Source: Phycisphaerae bacterium (lineage in GTDB: Bacteria > Planctomycetota > Phycisphaerae > Tepidisphaerales > Tepidisphaeraceae). Taken from it: a stretch of DNA of 24,690 bases. A program made the position numbers and the translations under genes. A model generated the notes under the pieces. The model saw only the letters and a list, made by a program, of their open reading frames with translations. It was not told where the DNA came from and did no database searches. Shown here piece by piece: positions 1-8,667 of the stretch; within the stretch, counting starts at the first letter, position 1; every line of letters begins with the position of its first letter. Location of the stretch: the NCBI GenBank assembly GCA_030448225.1, contig JAUJNJ010000029.1, forward strand, positions 4,540 to 29,229, read 5' to 3'.

Positions 1-514
1 AGCCCGCAAGCGCGCGGTCCGGCAGGACGTGCTGGGCGGCGTTCGACGCAACGTCGTGGCGCGTCGCCGTGTCGCTCGGGCGAACCCTCAACTCGCAAGC
101 GCTTTTTCCTCCCCCGCGCGAGAGACATTCGCGGCGAAACCTGCATAGGTCTTCGGCAGCTCTTGCGGCCACCAAAATGCACGTGCAGCTGACGGATTGC
201 GTGCCGCCTCCAAGGAGATCCATGACGCCCTGAAGCAATCGGGGATGATGCGACAGCGGAGACGCGGACGTCGCGGCGCGATCGCGTCGTGCGTCACTTC
301 GTCCGCGATGCGGTGTCACGAGGGCGGTAGGGCTGGCTCGAGTTAAACACACGACGTTCACCGCGCACGGGAGGTATTTCCTGATCCGGCGACAGCAATT
401 CATCGCCGAGTCGATCTGCGCCCCCGCGTTTGCGGTTGCGGCCGTGCGGGAACGCTGCTCGGTGCCGCTCGTGCGGCCGGACGGGTCGCCGCTCGCCTAG
501 CCGGAGCAACTGAG
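1..514. other. Left-edge stretch without a convincing gene
   Basis: No open frame here has convincing composition. The most natural-looking segment is on plus at about 340-499 (ending TAG at 497-499). It reads like the C-terminal 50 or so residues of a small basic protein containing RYFLIRRQQFIAES, but it has no ATG and no ribosome binding site. It could be the tail of a decayed gene. The minus-strand frames are rich in Arg, Pro and Ala, as expected from noncoding GC-rich DNA. Confidence 0.3.
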
Positions 515-919
515 ATGGCAACGGATCGACCCGCGTACCGTCGTTCCCTCTCCGCGAGCGGCCTCGCGTTAGACAACCCCGCCGCGGACGTCCGCGGTAA
601 CGCCGTCACCGACGCCAACGGTGTTGTGATCGACGTGGTCGTGGACCTGATGGTGGACGACCGGCAGAAGCGGGTTCGATTCCTGGAGCTGGCCTGCTGT
701 CCGCACCTCATCCCCGTCCACCTAGTGGCGCAGGCTCCGAATCGCGAGATCAGGATCGGGTCGGATCGACGTGCATGCGACGGCCCCGCGGCCGTGGAGA
801 ACGCGCAGGCGGTCGATCCGCGGGTTGTGCGTTCCGGAGCCGGCTCGGGCCTGGTCCGCCCGTGGGGTAACCCGTTCGGCGGTCAACACAACTACCCGAC
901 GTACCCGTACTACGTCTGA
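515..919 (+). CDS. Short PRC-barrel domain protein
   Basis: This 134-residue protein carries a recognisable PRC-barrel core at about residues 19-70. The pattern is LDNPAADVRGNAV, then TDANGVVIDVVVDLMVDD, then RVRFLELA and LIPV, which matches the usual order of strand, D-x-x-G turn, 'DLMVD', 'RVRFLE' and 'LIPVD'. The stretch normally found between the last two motifs (a glycine-rich loop) is nearly absent, so the barrel is shortened. The C-terminus is rich in Gly, Tyr and Pro (ending YPTYPYYV), as in many PRC proteins of environmental bacteria. PRC barrels are small beta folds that bind protein or RNA partners; no partner is evident here. The ATG at 515 has only a weak Shine-Dalgarno (GGAGCAACTGAG). 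The gene converges on the membrane-protein gene to its right. The family call is fairly safe, but integrity is less certain because this contig contains frameshifts. Confidence 0.6.
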   Translation: MATDRPAYRRSLSASGLALDNPAADVRGNAVTDANGVVIDVVVDLMVDDRQKRVRFLELACCPHLIPVHLVAQAPNREIRIGSDRRACDGPAAVENAQAVDPRVVRSGAGSGLVRPWGNPFGGQHNYPTYPYYV

Positions 920-969
920 GGCCGGGCATCACCAGATCGGGAGAGCGGAAGCGGGCGGTGCGGCGAACG

Positions 970-1311
970 TCAAAGGCCGCGGATCAGGTGCGTGACGCCG
1001 ACGACCACGGGGAACGTGTTCAGGGCGACGGCGGCAATCGCCAGCCCGCGGCCGACGGCGCGGCGGCGGCGCCCCACGATTTCGCACAAGCCAATCACGA
1101 ACACGACGATCCCGAACTTGAAGATGACCACCCCGGGCAGGCCGTACCGGCCGATGATCGCGTCCGCGACCGCATTCACCTCCCGCCCGCCCTGGTGAAG
1201 GATGATCCAAGTCATCATCACGTCGAGCGAGGCCGCGAGCACGATCCACGGGTATATCCCGGGATACAACGCCAATCCCCGACGCACGGCGGCCGGCTTT
1301 CGCTCGCTCAT
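970..1311 (-). CDS. DUF5658-like small membrane protein
   Basis: A 113-residue hydrophobic protein with about three membrane segments: around residues 18-36, 58-80 and 88-110. The first hydrophobic segment contains SLDVMMTWIILHQGG followed by REVNAVADAI. This fits the DUF5658 pattern, in which an Asp and a Thr face each other in helix 1 and a 'G-x-E-x-N' turn follows, with a later FKFGIVV helix. DUF5658 has no known biochemical role. The start is well supported: AAGGAAG lies about seven bases upstream of the ATG at 1311. The gene is convergent with the PRC-barrel gene and divergent from everything to its right, so it is probably monocistronic. The family assignment rests on pattern recall, not on a profile search. 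Confidence 0.65.
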   Translation of the reverse strand: MSERKPAAVRRGLALYPGIYPWIVLAASLDVMMTWIILHQGGREVNAVADAIIGRYGLPGVVIFKFGIVVFVIGLCEIVGRRRRAVGRGLAIAAVALNTFPVVVGVTHLIRGL

Positions 1312-2036
1312 CTCAATCTTCCTTTCGTCCGCACACCGCCGGTCAGAAGCAGTTAATCAACGCGATCGCGGCAATGGCCAGCATACCTACGCGTTCGCGC
1401 GACTGTGTCCACCACGAATTCGCCCATATCGCGCGAGTCGCAATGTTTCCGGCTGCGGATTGCAGCGCCTCAGTCGGAGCATCGACCGTGATGTCGTCCG
1501 TAGGACCGTGGCCACGCGTCGATGTGAATGTCGGCATCGCGCCGGCGCCGGCACCGGCGACGCCCAATCCAGAGAAACAAGGCACAGGCCGCACGATCGC
1601 GTCCCGTTCGGAATTGAGGAATGCGAGACGCGCCTTGCGACGTGGGCTCCGGCATTGCGGCATTGGCTCGTGCAGCAGTCCATCGCCGCGTGCCACACCG
1701 CTTGCCACAGCCTCACCATCTCGCGATCGGCGTCACTCCTTGTCGTGGAAGATCGGCCATCCTGCCGGTGCCGGCCGCCCGGCGGCCGGACGAGTTCGCA
1801 CCCGCTGCGGCACGCGGGCCGTTCCACCGCTACGAGCACTGACGGCGGGTGAGCGGCGCGGGGGCGGGGTGGCCGCGCATGCGAAGCGCGCTGGAGGCGG
1901 ACGTAATCCGAGGGTGACCCCGAGCGACAGTGCGGAACATCCGTACGAGGCGGCACAAGGGAGCCGCGTTTGCTGGGTCGACACACTTCGTGGTTCTGAA
2001 TCGAGCCGAGAACGTGTTCGTCAAAAGGAGCATCAC
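1312..2036. other. Long intergenic region before the DUF11 gene
   Basis: About 725 bases with no gene I can defend. The plus frame of the DUF11 gene stays open back to 1374, but the extra residues are Arg/Pro/Ala-rich and the ribosome binding site lies at 2023-2029, so I do not extend the gene. A minus frame at 1343-1708 (121 codons) ends in a hydrophobic stretch, RVGMLAIAAIALINCF, preceded by a Trp-rich segment. It could be a small tail-anchored protein, but I could not recognise it and its N-terminal half looks noncoding. The region presumably holds the promoter of the DUF11 gene. Confidence 0.35.
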
Positions 2037-3599
2037 ATGACGCGGAGCAATTGCAGTCGGAATGGATTCCTCACAGGGGCGCTGTCGGTCTTCGTGGCGG
2101 CCGCCGCCGCGGCGACGATCGCGGGGTGCGACAACGAGGACGAGGTGCGGGTGACGCCCGACGCCCCGGTGCGGACGATCGCCGACGAGCCGGCGGCGAA
2201 TCAGGGTGACGCGAACGCGGCCCAGCAGACGAAGGAGGGGGACCAGACGCGACACTCGCTCGCGTTCCCGTCGGGTGAGAAGGCCTCGAGCGTCATCCTG
2301 CTCGAGAAGATCGCGCCGCAGCAGGTGCGGGTGGGCCAGCCGTACCAGTACCAGATCAAAGTCACGAACCTGACCGACGCGGCGCTTAACGGCGTGACCG
2401 TCTCCGAGACGCTCGGCAAGGGCTTCGAGTTTGACGCGTCGCAGCCGACGACGCGCCCGAGCGACGGCGGCGGGCAGCCCGAGTGGGCGATCGGCGAGCT
2501 CGGGCCGAAGGAGTCAAAGACGATCCGGGCGACCGTCGTGGCACGCGAGGTGGGCAAGGCCAGCACGTGCCTCGCCGTCAGCTATCAGCCGACGCTCTGC
2601 ACGCCGGTCGAGGTGGTCAACCCGCAGTTGACGCTGACGAAGCAGGGCCCGGAGCGGATCCACCTGTGCGACAAGATCACCTACAAGTACGTCGTCACCA
2701 ACAGCGGCACGGGCACGGCCAAGAACGTGACGGTCGAGGAGACGCTGCCCGACGGGCTGACGACGGCCGACGGCAAGACGACGCTCGCGCTCCAGGCGGG
2801 TGACCTGCCCGCCGGCGGGTCGAAAGACTTCGCGGTCGAACTGAAGGCGGCCAAGACCGGCGAGTACACCAGCCACGCGATCGCCAAGTCCGCCACGGAC
2901 CAGGCCCAGTCATCCCGCCTGACGACGCGCGTGCAGGAGCCGCTGCTGGACGTCCAGGCGAACGGCCCGGAATGGCGTTACGTCGGACAGCCGGTGTCGT
3001 ACACCGTCACCGTCACGAACAACGGCGACGCCGTCGCCCGCGAGGCGGTATTGAAACTCGACGGGCCGGGCCTCGCCGAGGACGCCCGCACGCGGCAGTT
3101 GGGCCAGATCGAGCCGGGCCAGTCTCGGACGATCAACGTCACGGTCGACGGCCGGGGCAAGGAACCGGTGAAGCTCGTCGCCGAGGCCGCCAGCGTCTGC
3201 GCCGCCGCCCAGGCCGCCACGGCCAGCACGGCCGTCCGCACGATGCCCGCGCTGCTGCTCGAGACGGTCGACAACACCGACCCGGTCCGGATCGGCGACA
3301 ACACGATTTACACGATCCTGGTCAAGAACCAGGGGTCCGCCCCAGCGAAGAACGTTACGGTCAGCGCCGAGCTGCCGGCCGAGCTGAAGTACGTCGAGGG
3401 CTCCGGCCAGACGGAGGTGAAGGCGAGCGGGCAGTCGATCACGCTCGCGCCAATCGAGTCGCTCGCGCCCGGCGAAATCGCCACGTGGTGGGTAGAAGCC
3501 AAGGCCGAGAAGGCCGCCGACACCCGCTTCCGCGTTGAGCTCAAGAGCGACTACCTCGACCAGCCGGTGCCCGAGGTGGAGCCGACGCGGCTGCACTAA
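2037..3599 (+). CDS. DUF11-repeat lipoprotein (four repeats)
   Basis: A 520-residue exported protein. The N-terminus has a basic tip, a hydrophobic run (GALSVFVAAAAAATIAG) and a lipobox ending in Cys31 (TIAGC), so it is probably a lipoprotein anchored at the cell envelope. An acidic linker to about residue 85 follows. Then come four immunoglobulin-like DUF11/CARDB-type repeats starting near residues 91, 195, 301 and 403. Each has the hallmark VTNxG or VKNQG turn followed by 'A-x-N-V-T-V' and an L-P-x-G-L-like element. Such repeats act as structural stalks or adhesion modules; the exact role is unknown. The start at 2037 is chosen because AAAAGGAG lies just upstream and the signal sequence begins here. 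No neighbour shares its strand closely enough to suggest an operon, and a hairpin follows 54 bases after the stop. Confidence 0.85.
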   Translation: MTRSNCSRNGFLTGALSVFVAAAAAATIAGCDNEDEVRVTPDAPVRTIADEPAANQGDANAAQQTKEGDQTRHSLAFPSGEKASSVILLEKIAPQQVRVGQPYQYQIKVTNLTDAALNGVTVSETLGKGFEFDASQPTTRPSDGGGQPEWAIGELGPKESKTIRATVVAREVGKASTCLAVSYQPTLCTPVEVVNPQLTLTKQGPERIHLCDKITYKYVVTNSGTGTAKNVTVEETLPDGLTTADGKTTLALQAGDLPAGGSKDFAVELKAAKTGEYTSHAIAKSATDQAQSSRLTTRVQEPLLDVQANGPEWRYVGQPVSYTVTVTNNGDAVAREAVLKLDGPGLAEDARTRQLGQIEPGQSRTINVTVDGRGKEPVKLVAEAASVCAAAQAATASTAVRTMPALLLETVDNTDPVRIGDNTIYTILVKNQGSAPAKNVTVSAELPAELKYVEGSGQTEVKASGQSITLAPIESLAPGEIATWWVEAKAEKAADTRFRVELKSDYLDQPVPEVEPTRLH

Positions 3600-3652
3600 G
3601 ATCGGTTGTCGTTGGGGCGGATGCCGCCCGAACGACTGAGCGAATCACGCGC

Positions 3653-3675
3653 CGGGGCACCCATCAGGTGCCCCG
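3653..3675 (+). terminator. Hairpin after the DUF11 gene, probable terminator
   Basis: A perfect nine-base-pair GC-rich stem (CGGGGCACC at 3653-3661 and GGTGCCCCG at 3667-3675) closes a five-base loop. It is followed by CCTTTCAT, a short T-containing tail. It lies between the DUF11 stop codon and the next gene, where a terminator is expected. The T-tract is weak, so termination strength is uncertain. Confidence 0.55.
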
Positions 3676-3753
3676 CCTTTCATAGGTGGCCGTTCCGGGA
3701 CGAGCGCGCGCGTGCGTCGCCGCCGACTGGCCACCGCATTTCAGGAGAATGTC

Positions 3754-4295
3754 ATGTTCAGGATCTGCTGTTGTCTTCTGCTCGTCACATTTTATGCCGG
3801 CTGCGACAAGAGCGAGCCCGCCGCACGCAACGCCGACCGCGACATCACGAGCGTCGCGACGAACGCGCCGCGGCCCGACGGTGCGCAACCGGGGGCACCG
3901 ATGTCACCGGGTCGTCGTCGTCGTCGAACAGATCGACTACATCCCCGACGACAAACGCGGCCTTCCGCAGCTGCCGCAGGATCCACGGACCCGGCGGAGG
4001 AGGAAGACGACCCGAAGCTGTACGGCACCTGGGTCGCCAAGGACGTGTCGGCGCCGGTCGGCGAGGTGACGGTGAAGCTCACGTTCCGCCGGGAGAACGG
4101 GTCAGGATCGTCGCGTACTCCGAGTTGCCGTTCGTCGGCAAGGTGAAGGAGACGAAGGGGCCGTACGAGATCCAGGGCGACAAGATCACTTCCAAAGCCA
4201 TCCGCGGCGGCACGAGCGTCAAGTACCGCTTCGACGGCGAGGCGCTGGTCGTCACCTACAGCGACGGCAAGACGGTCCGGTTCAACCGGGCCTGA
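3754..4295 (+). pseudogene. TIGR03066-like small lipoprotein, frameshifted
   Basis: The frame opening at ATG 3754 (Shine-Dalgarno CAGGAGA at 3742-3748) encodes MFRICCCLLLVTFYAGC, a lipoprotein signal with lipobox Cys. A variable linker follows, and then DPKLYGTWVAKD, the start of a lipocalin-like TIGR03066-type domain. Near 4100 the coherent reading moves to another frame and continues as VRIVAYSELPFVGKVKE, then YEIQGDKITSKAI and ALVVTYSDGKTVRF, ending at the TGA at 4293-4295. This is the expected order for the family: 'GTW', then 'G-x-Y-x-I-x-G-D-K-I', then 'D-G-K-x-x-x-F-x-R'. A second frame switch around 3890-3990 is possible. Repair of one or two bases would restore a protein of about 180 residues. 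It is either a very recent pseudogene or a sequence error. Function is unknown; related proteins are small secreted or lipid-anchored factors common in planctomycetes. Confidence 0.6.
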
Positions 4296-4877
4296 GCGAC
4301 TCAAATTTCTCTGGGGCGGCGGGTGCCGAGCCGGCGCCCCCTCGGCGGCCCCATCACGGCCGCCGAGGGAGGGCCGGACACGCGCCCGCCGTCGCCGCGG
4401 ACGGCAACAGCGCACCACGCCCCTTCCCGCGGGCCCTGCTCGTCAACGGTCGCTGACCTCGCGTTCTGCCCACCCTCAGGGTCTCGTGCCCACTCGATGG
4501 CCCCACTTCCCGCCTTTTCGCGACATCGCGCGACGCGGCGAAAGCCCGGTCGGCGTCAGCATCGGGCTGAGCGACAGTGACGCCCTCGACGGTCAGCCGC
4601 GACATCGTGGCCGCCGCCTCGCCTCGCGAAAGACGCGCTCATCGGGGCCCCGGGATCCGGAGCCCGCTCCGTTAGGGCCGCCAACACGCACGGATACGGC
4701 ATACGCGGCTCCCCGAGCAGCATTCGACTCGCGGCCGTGGCTCGGCACTGGTCGTGCCCTCTTTTTGGCGCGACGAGCCGTGGTACGCCACACGACGCCG
4801 CGAGTGCCGGCCGCTGTAGCAACCGGCGGGTCCGGCACGAGGCCGCGAGCATCGAAGATAAATGTAAGGAGCGTGCG
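4296..4877. other. Intergenic region before the Asp/Tyr-rich protein
   Basis: About 580 bases without a credible gene; the open frames on both strands are Arg/Pro/Ser-rich shadows. It contains the strong hairpin at 4339-4369. The last 20 bases hold the ribosome binding site (TAAGGAG) of the gene at 4878. No obvious sigma-70 or sigma-54 promoter is readable. Confidence 0.4.
4339..4369. terminator. Twelve-base-pair perfect hairpin, possible terminator
   Basis: Positions 4339-4350 and 4358-4369 are perfect reverse complements of twelve bases with a seven-base loop (CCATCAC). It begins 44 bases after the stop codon of the TIGR03066-like gene. There is no T-tract on either side, so it could be an intrinsic terminator of an atypical kind, an mRNA-stabilising 3' structure or a bidirectional barrier. 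Confidence 0.45.
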
Positions 4878-5252
4878 ATGATTCGATCAGCGATAGCGAC
4901 TTCCGTCCTCCTGGGATTCCTGCTCGCCCCGCCACCGATGGCGGCAGACGACGACGCGGGCGGCAACGCCATCGCCGACGACATCACGTGGTTCGACAGC
5001 CGGGGCGGGAGCGGCGCGGAGCAGGCCGGCCGAATCGATGACCGGTACAAGCCCTCGTACAACTGGTCCACAGCCGACGACACGCCCGCGTTCGACGACG
5101 CGCGCGAAGCCGGCGATTCGAATCGCGACTACGGAATGTTCGACTTCGACTACGACTACGGCGACACCGAGCAGTGGTACGAGCGCGGCGACTGGTACGA
5201 CTACGACCTGAAGTCCGAGGGGGAAGGGTTCAACAGTTGGTACGACGAGTAA
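4878..5252 (+). CDS. Secreted Asp/Tyr-rich protein, unknown function
   Basis: A 124-residue protein with a clear signal peptide (MIRSAIATSVLLGFLL, predicted cleavage near PMAA-DD). The mature part is extremely acidic and aromatic, with tracts such as FDFDYDYGD and ERGDWYDYDL, and almost no basic residues. No enzyme domain is visible. The element DDITWFDS near the mature N-terminus resembles LDITEWFDG in the N-terminal half of the protein at 12043-13239, which also continues into a Tyr/Asp-rich region; I infer they are homologous. The start is fixed by TAAGGAG ten bases upstream of the ATG. It lies 87 bases before the module protein at 5340 on the same strand, so the two may be co-transcribed. 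Plausible roles are cation binding or a surface or matrix polymer, both inferred from composition only. Confidence 0.75.
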   Translation: MIRSAIATSVLLGFLLAPPPMAADDDAGGNAIADDITWFDSRGGSGAEQAGRIDDRYKPSYNWSTADDTPAFDDAREAGDSNRDYGMFDFDYDYGDTEQWYERGDWYDYDLKSEGEGFNSWYDE

Positions 5253-5339
5253 GCGAGTACGCGATCACCGCTCCCGCCCTGCCGCGACTTCATCACGTGG
5301 CGCGGAGCCGAACGCCCAGGAACGAAAGAAGAGGATGTC

Positions 5340-6725
5340 ATGTTTCTGAAACCGCCAACGAAGCGGCCGCACGAGCGCGAATTTGAACCCCAGGTGACGG
5401 CGCGGCCGCGCCGCCGGCTTTCCCCCGCCGACGAGAGGCGCCAGCGCGCCGCCCTGCTTGCGCTGTTGCTCACGCTGATCGCCGCCGCCCTCTACTGCCC
5501 GACGGCCAAGGCCGCTCCGGCAGCGGGCGGCGGTGACGAGACCGCGGGCATGAACGGAAAGGACGCGAACGGCCGCACGAGTGCGAACGCATCCGGCGGT
5601 GGTCAGCGGTCGGCCGAGGAGCGTCGCGCGAGCGGGCCGCTGGTGTCGATCCGGCCGATCCGCCTGCGGCACGACCCGGAACTCCACGCGGTCGCCCGCC
5701 TCGCCACCGTCCGCGGGGAGCCGTTGCTCGTCGACCTCGGACCCGTGGACGACGTGCGGCGCAACGACCTGCGCCACGGGCAACATATCGAGGCGTTCGG
5801 CCGGCTCGGGCGGATCAACCAGGTTCCGGTGCTGATCGCGACGCGAATGGAAGTTGACGGCCGCAACGTGAAGATCAACCGCAACGAGCAGCAGAACCGC
5901 CAGCAGAACAAACGACAGGCGGTCGGCCGCGCACCGGCCGGCGGTGACGGGGGCGGTGTTGCGGCCAGCGGCACCGTGAAGGGCCGGATCGTGCAGACGC
6001 AGGGGTTCAGGCTGCGGGGCGCGCCCGACGATCAGCACATCCTCGTCACGATTGAGACGGCTGACGGCACCCGGCGGCTCGTTCATCTGGGCCGTTCCAA
6101 GGGGCTCCACGGCTTCGCGCTCGAGGACGGCGAGTTCGCCGCCGCGCGGGGCACCGAGGGGTGGATCAACGGCCTGCCCGTCCTCATGGCGCGGCAGTTC
6201 AGCGACGGCGAGCAGATCGTCGACATCCAGCCGCCCGACCGCCGACGGCTGGCGGCGCGGACGAGCCGCCCGGTGCCGACCGGCACCGTACTCGCTACCG
6301 GCGTCATCACCGACACGACGAACGTCACGATGAAGGGCGATGGTGAGAAGCACGAGCTCGTGAAGATCAAGAGCGCCGACGGGCGCACGATCGTCGTCGA
6401 CCTCGGCTCCGAGGCCGCGGCCGGTCTGATCGGGTTCAAGAAGGGCGACACGCTCAGCGTGCGCGGCCGGATCGGCAAGATCAACGACCGCCGCGTGATC
6501 TTCGCCGACCAGGTTGCCCGGCTCACGGAGATCCCGCGGCCGGCACGGTCGAAGCCGCAATCCACCGCGAACCAACAGCAGCAGTCGGGGCAGGGGACGG
6601 CGGAGCAGGCTGCGTCGCGCAACGAGTCGGCCGGGCCCACAACGAAGCCGACCACGGCCCCCGCGCCCACGACGAAGCCGGCCGCCAGCACGGCCCCCGC
6701 GGGCGCGGCGTCGAAGGCGAAATGA
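5340..6725 (+). CDS. Exported protein with three copies of a new ~85-residue module
   Basis: A 461-residue protein. Residues 1-35 are basic and cytoplasmic, and residues 37-52 (AALLALLLTLIAAALY) form a signal anchor or late signal peptide. Three repeats follow at about 98-182, 211-298 and 318-399. Each copy reads roughly: G-x-V/I, a basic strand ending R-x-R/RG/KG, a His with a hydrophobic strand, 'D-G-x-x-x-x-V-x-L-G', a G-D/G-Q turn, 'G-R-x-G-x-I-N', 'P-V-L/V-I' and a final 'V-x-I-x-R/P'. This alternating beta pattern suggests an OB-like or small beta-barrel domain; that fold is inference. The C-terminus (400-461) is a Thr/Pro/Ala/Gln-rich tail with TTKPTTAPAPTTKP. AAGAAGAGGA precedes the ATG. 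It follows the Asp/Tyr-rich gene and shares its module with the protein at 12043-13239. I do not recognise a named family. Confidence 0.8.
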   Translation: MFLKPPTKRPHEREFEPQVTARPRRRLSPADERRQRAALLALLLTLIAAALYCPTAKAAPAAGGGDETAGMNGKDANGRTSANASGGGQRSAEERRASGPLVSIRPIRLRHDPELHAVARLATVRGEPLLVDLGPVDDVRRNDLRHGQHIEAFGRLGRINQVPVLIATRMEVDGRNVKINRNEQQNRQQNKRQAVGRAPAGGDGGGVAASGTVKGRIVQTQGFRLRGAPDDQHILVTIETADGTRRLVHLGRSKGLHGFALEDGEFAAARGTEGWINGLPVLMARQFSDGEQIVDIQPPDRRRLAARTSRPVPTGTVLATGVITDTTNVTMKGDGEKHELVKIKSADGRTIVVDLGSEAAAGLIGFKKGDTLSVRGRIGKINDRRVIFADQVARLTEIPRPARSKPQSTANQQQQSGQGTAEQAASRNESAGPTTKPTTAPAPTTKPAASTAPAGAASKAK

Positions 6726-7166
6726 ACGCGCTTCGCCCGCGGCTGCGCCGGCGGCCCCGCACGGGCGATTGCAGGACCAACGAGCGGCGGTGCCGGCGCA
6801 GACGTCCGGCACCCCGTCACGCGTTGGCGGCTCAGGGCAGACGCGGCGGGAAGCAGGGGTTTACAGCCGTTTGTGCCAGCCGGCCCGTGCCGTATATGTT
6901 TCGCACCCGCCGCGCCGGTGCAGGTTAGAAGCACCACGAACACGCGGTGTACACGCCTGTGAACGAGGGGCGACGCCCGTCATCGATCGGCCGAATCGGT
7001 AAGATCCATCCGGATCGGTGAGAACTACATGGCCCGATCCCGAGGCCGCGCCGGTTGGATCGTCCTGCGGCGCGGTCGTCTGCGAAGATCAGGCAGCGTG
7101 TTAGCCGCCGCCGTGATGTCCCGCGGGGGCGACTTGTCGCGGGGACGGCAGAATCGATCGAGAGCA
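6726..7166. other. Intergenic region before the plus-strand sensor kinase
   Basis: About 440 bases without a defensible gene. A nine-base inverted repeat (TGCGCCGGC near 6747 and GCCGGCGCA near 6793) is present but loosely spaced. The frame of the kinase is open back to an ATG at 7029, which has GGTGAG upstream. The extra 46 residues are Arg/Ser-rich and outside any domain, so I leave them out, though that start cannot be excluded. Confidence 0.35.
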
Positions 7167-8636
7167 ATGGACGTGGAACACACGAGGAAATCAGCGCCTG
7201 CCGCCGCGGGGGCTCCACCTCTGGACGACGGATGGTTCCGGGTGATTCTCGACAGCGTCCCCGCGCTGATCGCGTATGTCGACAGCGACCAGCGCTATCG
7301 GTTCAACAACCGGCCGTACGAGCAGTGGTTCGGCCTCCCCGCCGCCGAGCTGGTCGGCCGGCACCTGCGGGACGTGCTGGGCGAGGAAGGGTACCGCCAC
7401 CGCGCACCCCACGTGCTCGCGGCACTGCGGGGCGAGGCGGTCACGTTCGAGGGTCCGGTCTGGGACGGTCGCGGCAACCTGCGCGACGCCGAGATCTCGT
7501 ACGTGCCGCACGTGACCGACGGCGTCGTGCAGGGGTTCTTCGTCCACGTCCAAGACATCTCCAAGCGCAAGCGGGCCGAACGCGCGCTGCGCGAGAGCGA
7601 GGAGCGGTTCCGGCTCATGGCCGACGCGGCCCCGGTGCTCGTGTGGGTCGCGGGCGCGGACGGGCTGTGCACGTACTTCAACCGGGGCTGGATCGAGTTC
7701 ACCGGCCGGACCATGGAACAGGAACTCGGCAACGGCTGGACCGAAGGCGTCCACCCCGACGACCTCGCCGACTGCATGGCCACCTACACCAGCGCCCTCC
7801 AGGCCCGCGAGCCGTTCCGCATGGAATACCGGCTCCGCCGGGCCGACGGCGAGTACCGGTGGCTGCTCGACCAGGCGCGCCCCCGCCTCACGCCCGACGG
7901 CCACTTCGCGGGCTACATCGGGAGCTGCATCGACATCACGGAGCAGAAACGGGTCGAGCGGGAACTGCTGCGCTCCCACGAGCGGCTCCGGTCGCTAGCG
8001 TCGGAATCGTCGCTGGCGCAGGAGCGCGAGCGGCGGCGCATGGCGACCGTATTGTACGAATCGATCGGGCAGACCCTAGCGATGGCCGGCATGAAACTGG
8101 GCGTGCTCGAGCAGTCGCACGACCACGGCCGCGCGCTGTCGCTCATGGAGGTGCACGACCTGGTCGAACAGGCGCTGCGCCACGCGCGGGCGCTGACGGT
8201 GGAACTGAGCCCGCCGGTGCTATACGAGCTAGGGCTGAAGGCGGCGTTGGAATGGCTGGCGGAGCAGACGGAACGCGAGGTGGCGATCGACGTCGCCGTA
8301 GAGGACGACGGGCAGCCGAAGCAGGTCGACGAAGACTTGGCGATCCTCCTGTTCCAGGCCGCCCGTGAGTTGTTGCTGAACGTGATCAAGCACGCGGGGG
8401 CCGAGCGGTGCACGATTCGTCTCGAACGCCTCGACGGCCGGATTCGGGTCGTAGTTCAGGACGACGGCGGCGGCATCGGCGGAGGCGACCCATTCGACGT
8501 CGCCGAACCCCCGCGCGCCCACGGGCTCTTCAGCTTCCGCGAACGGTTGCGCCACGCCGGCGGGGACCTGATCTTCGAGCCCGACTCCCGCGGCGGCACA
8601 ACCGTGGTGATGGTAGCGCCGCTGCGGTCGGCCTAG
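7167..8636 (+). CDS. PAS-PAS sensor kinase lacking the phospho-acceptor His
   Basis: A 489-residue soluble protein from the chosen start (ATG 7167). PAS domain 1 lies at about 20-135 (VPALIAYVDSDQRYRFNN). PAS domain 2 lies at about 143-258 (ESEERFRLMADAAPVLVWV, then [17 protein letters not shown] and DITEQKRVE). A HisKA_3 dimerisation helix is at about 285-350 and a HATPase_c domain at about 385-485, with N-box ELLLNVIKHAGA and G-box DDGGGIGGGD. In HisKA_3 proteins the acceptor sits in 'L-H-D/E-S'. Here the sequence is RRMATVLYESIGQTL, with Tyr297 (codon TAC, 8055-8057) in place of His. The ATP-binding parts look intact, so it may bind ATP yet not autophosphorylate. It has no membrane segment. 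It is a paralogue of the minus-strand kinase at 9652-11070 (both contain SPPVLYELGL) and converges on that operon. The start is uncertain; 7029 is the alternative. Confidence 0.88.
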   Translation: MDVEHTRKSAPAAAGAPPLDDGWFRVILDSVPALIAYVDSDQRYRFNNRPYEQWFGLPAAELVGRHLRDVLGEEGYRHRAPHVLAALRGEAVTFEGPVWDGRGNLRDAEISYVPHVTDGVVQGFFVHVQDISKRKRAERALRESEERFRLMADAAPVLVWVAGADGLCTYFNRGWIEFTGRTMEQELGNGWTEGVHPDDLADCMATYTSALQAREPFRMEYRLRRADGEYRWLLDQARPRLTPDGHFAGYIGSCIDITEQKRVERELLRSHERLRSLASESSLAQERERRRMATVLYESIGQTLAMAGMKLGVLEQSHDHGRALSLMEVHDLVEQALRHARALTVELSPPVLYELGLKAALEWLAEQTEREVAIDVAVEDDGQPKQVDEDLAILLFQAARELLLNVIKHAGAERCTIRLERLDGRIRVVVQDDGGGIGGGDPFDVAEPPRAHGLFSFRERLRHAGGDLIFEPDSRGGTTVVMVAPLRSA

Positions 8637-8667
8637 TGGTCGATAACAGCCGCTTTAACGGGCGCCT

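Noticed and set aside
1374..2036. Extended N-terminus of the DUF11 lipoprotein
   Set aside because: The open frame reaches back to 1374, but the added residues are Arg/Pro/Ala-rich. A good Shine-Dalgarno and a lipoprotein signal mark the start at 2037.
5265..6812. Minus frame of 515 codons opposite the module protein
   Set aside because: It mirrors the plus-strand gene in a GC-rich genome: Arg/Ala/Leu-rich with no domain. The plus gene has a signal anchor, repeats and a ribosome binding site.
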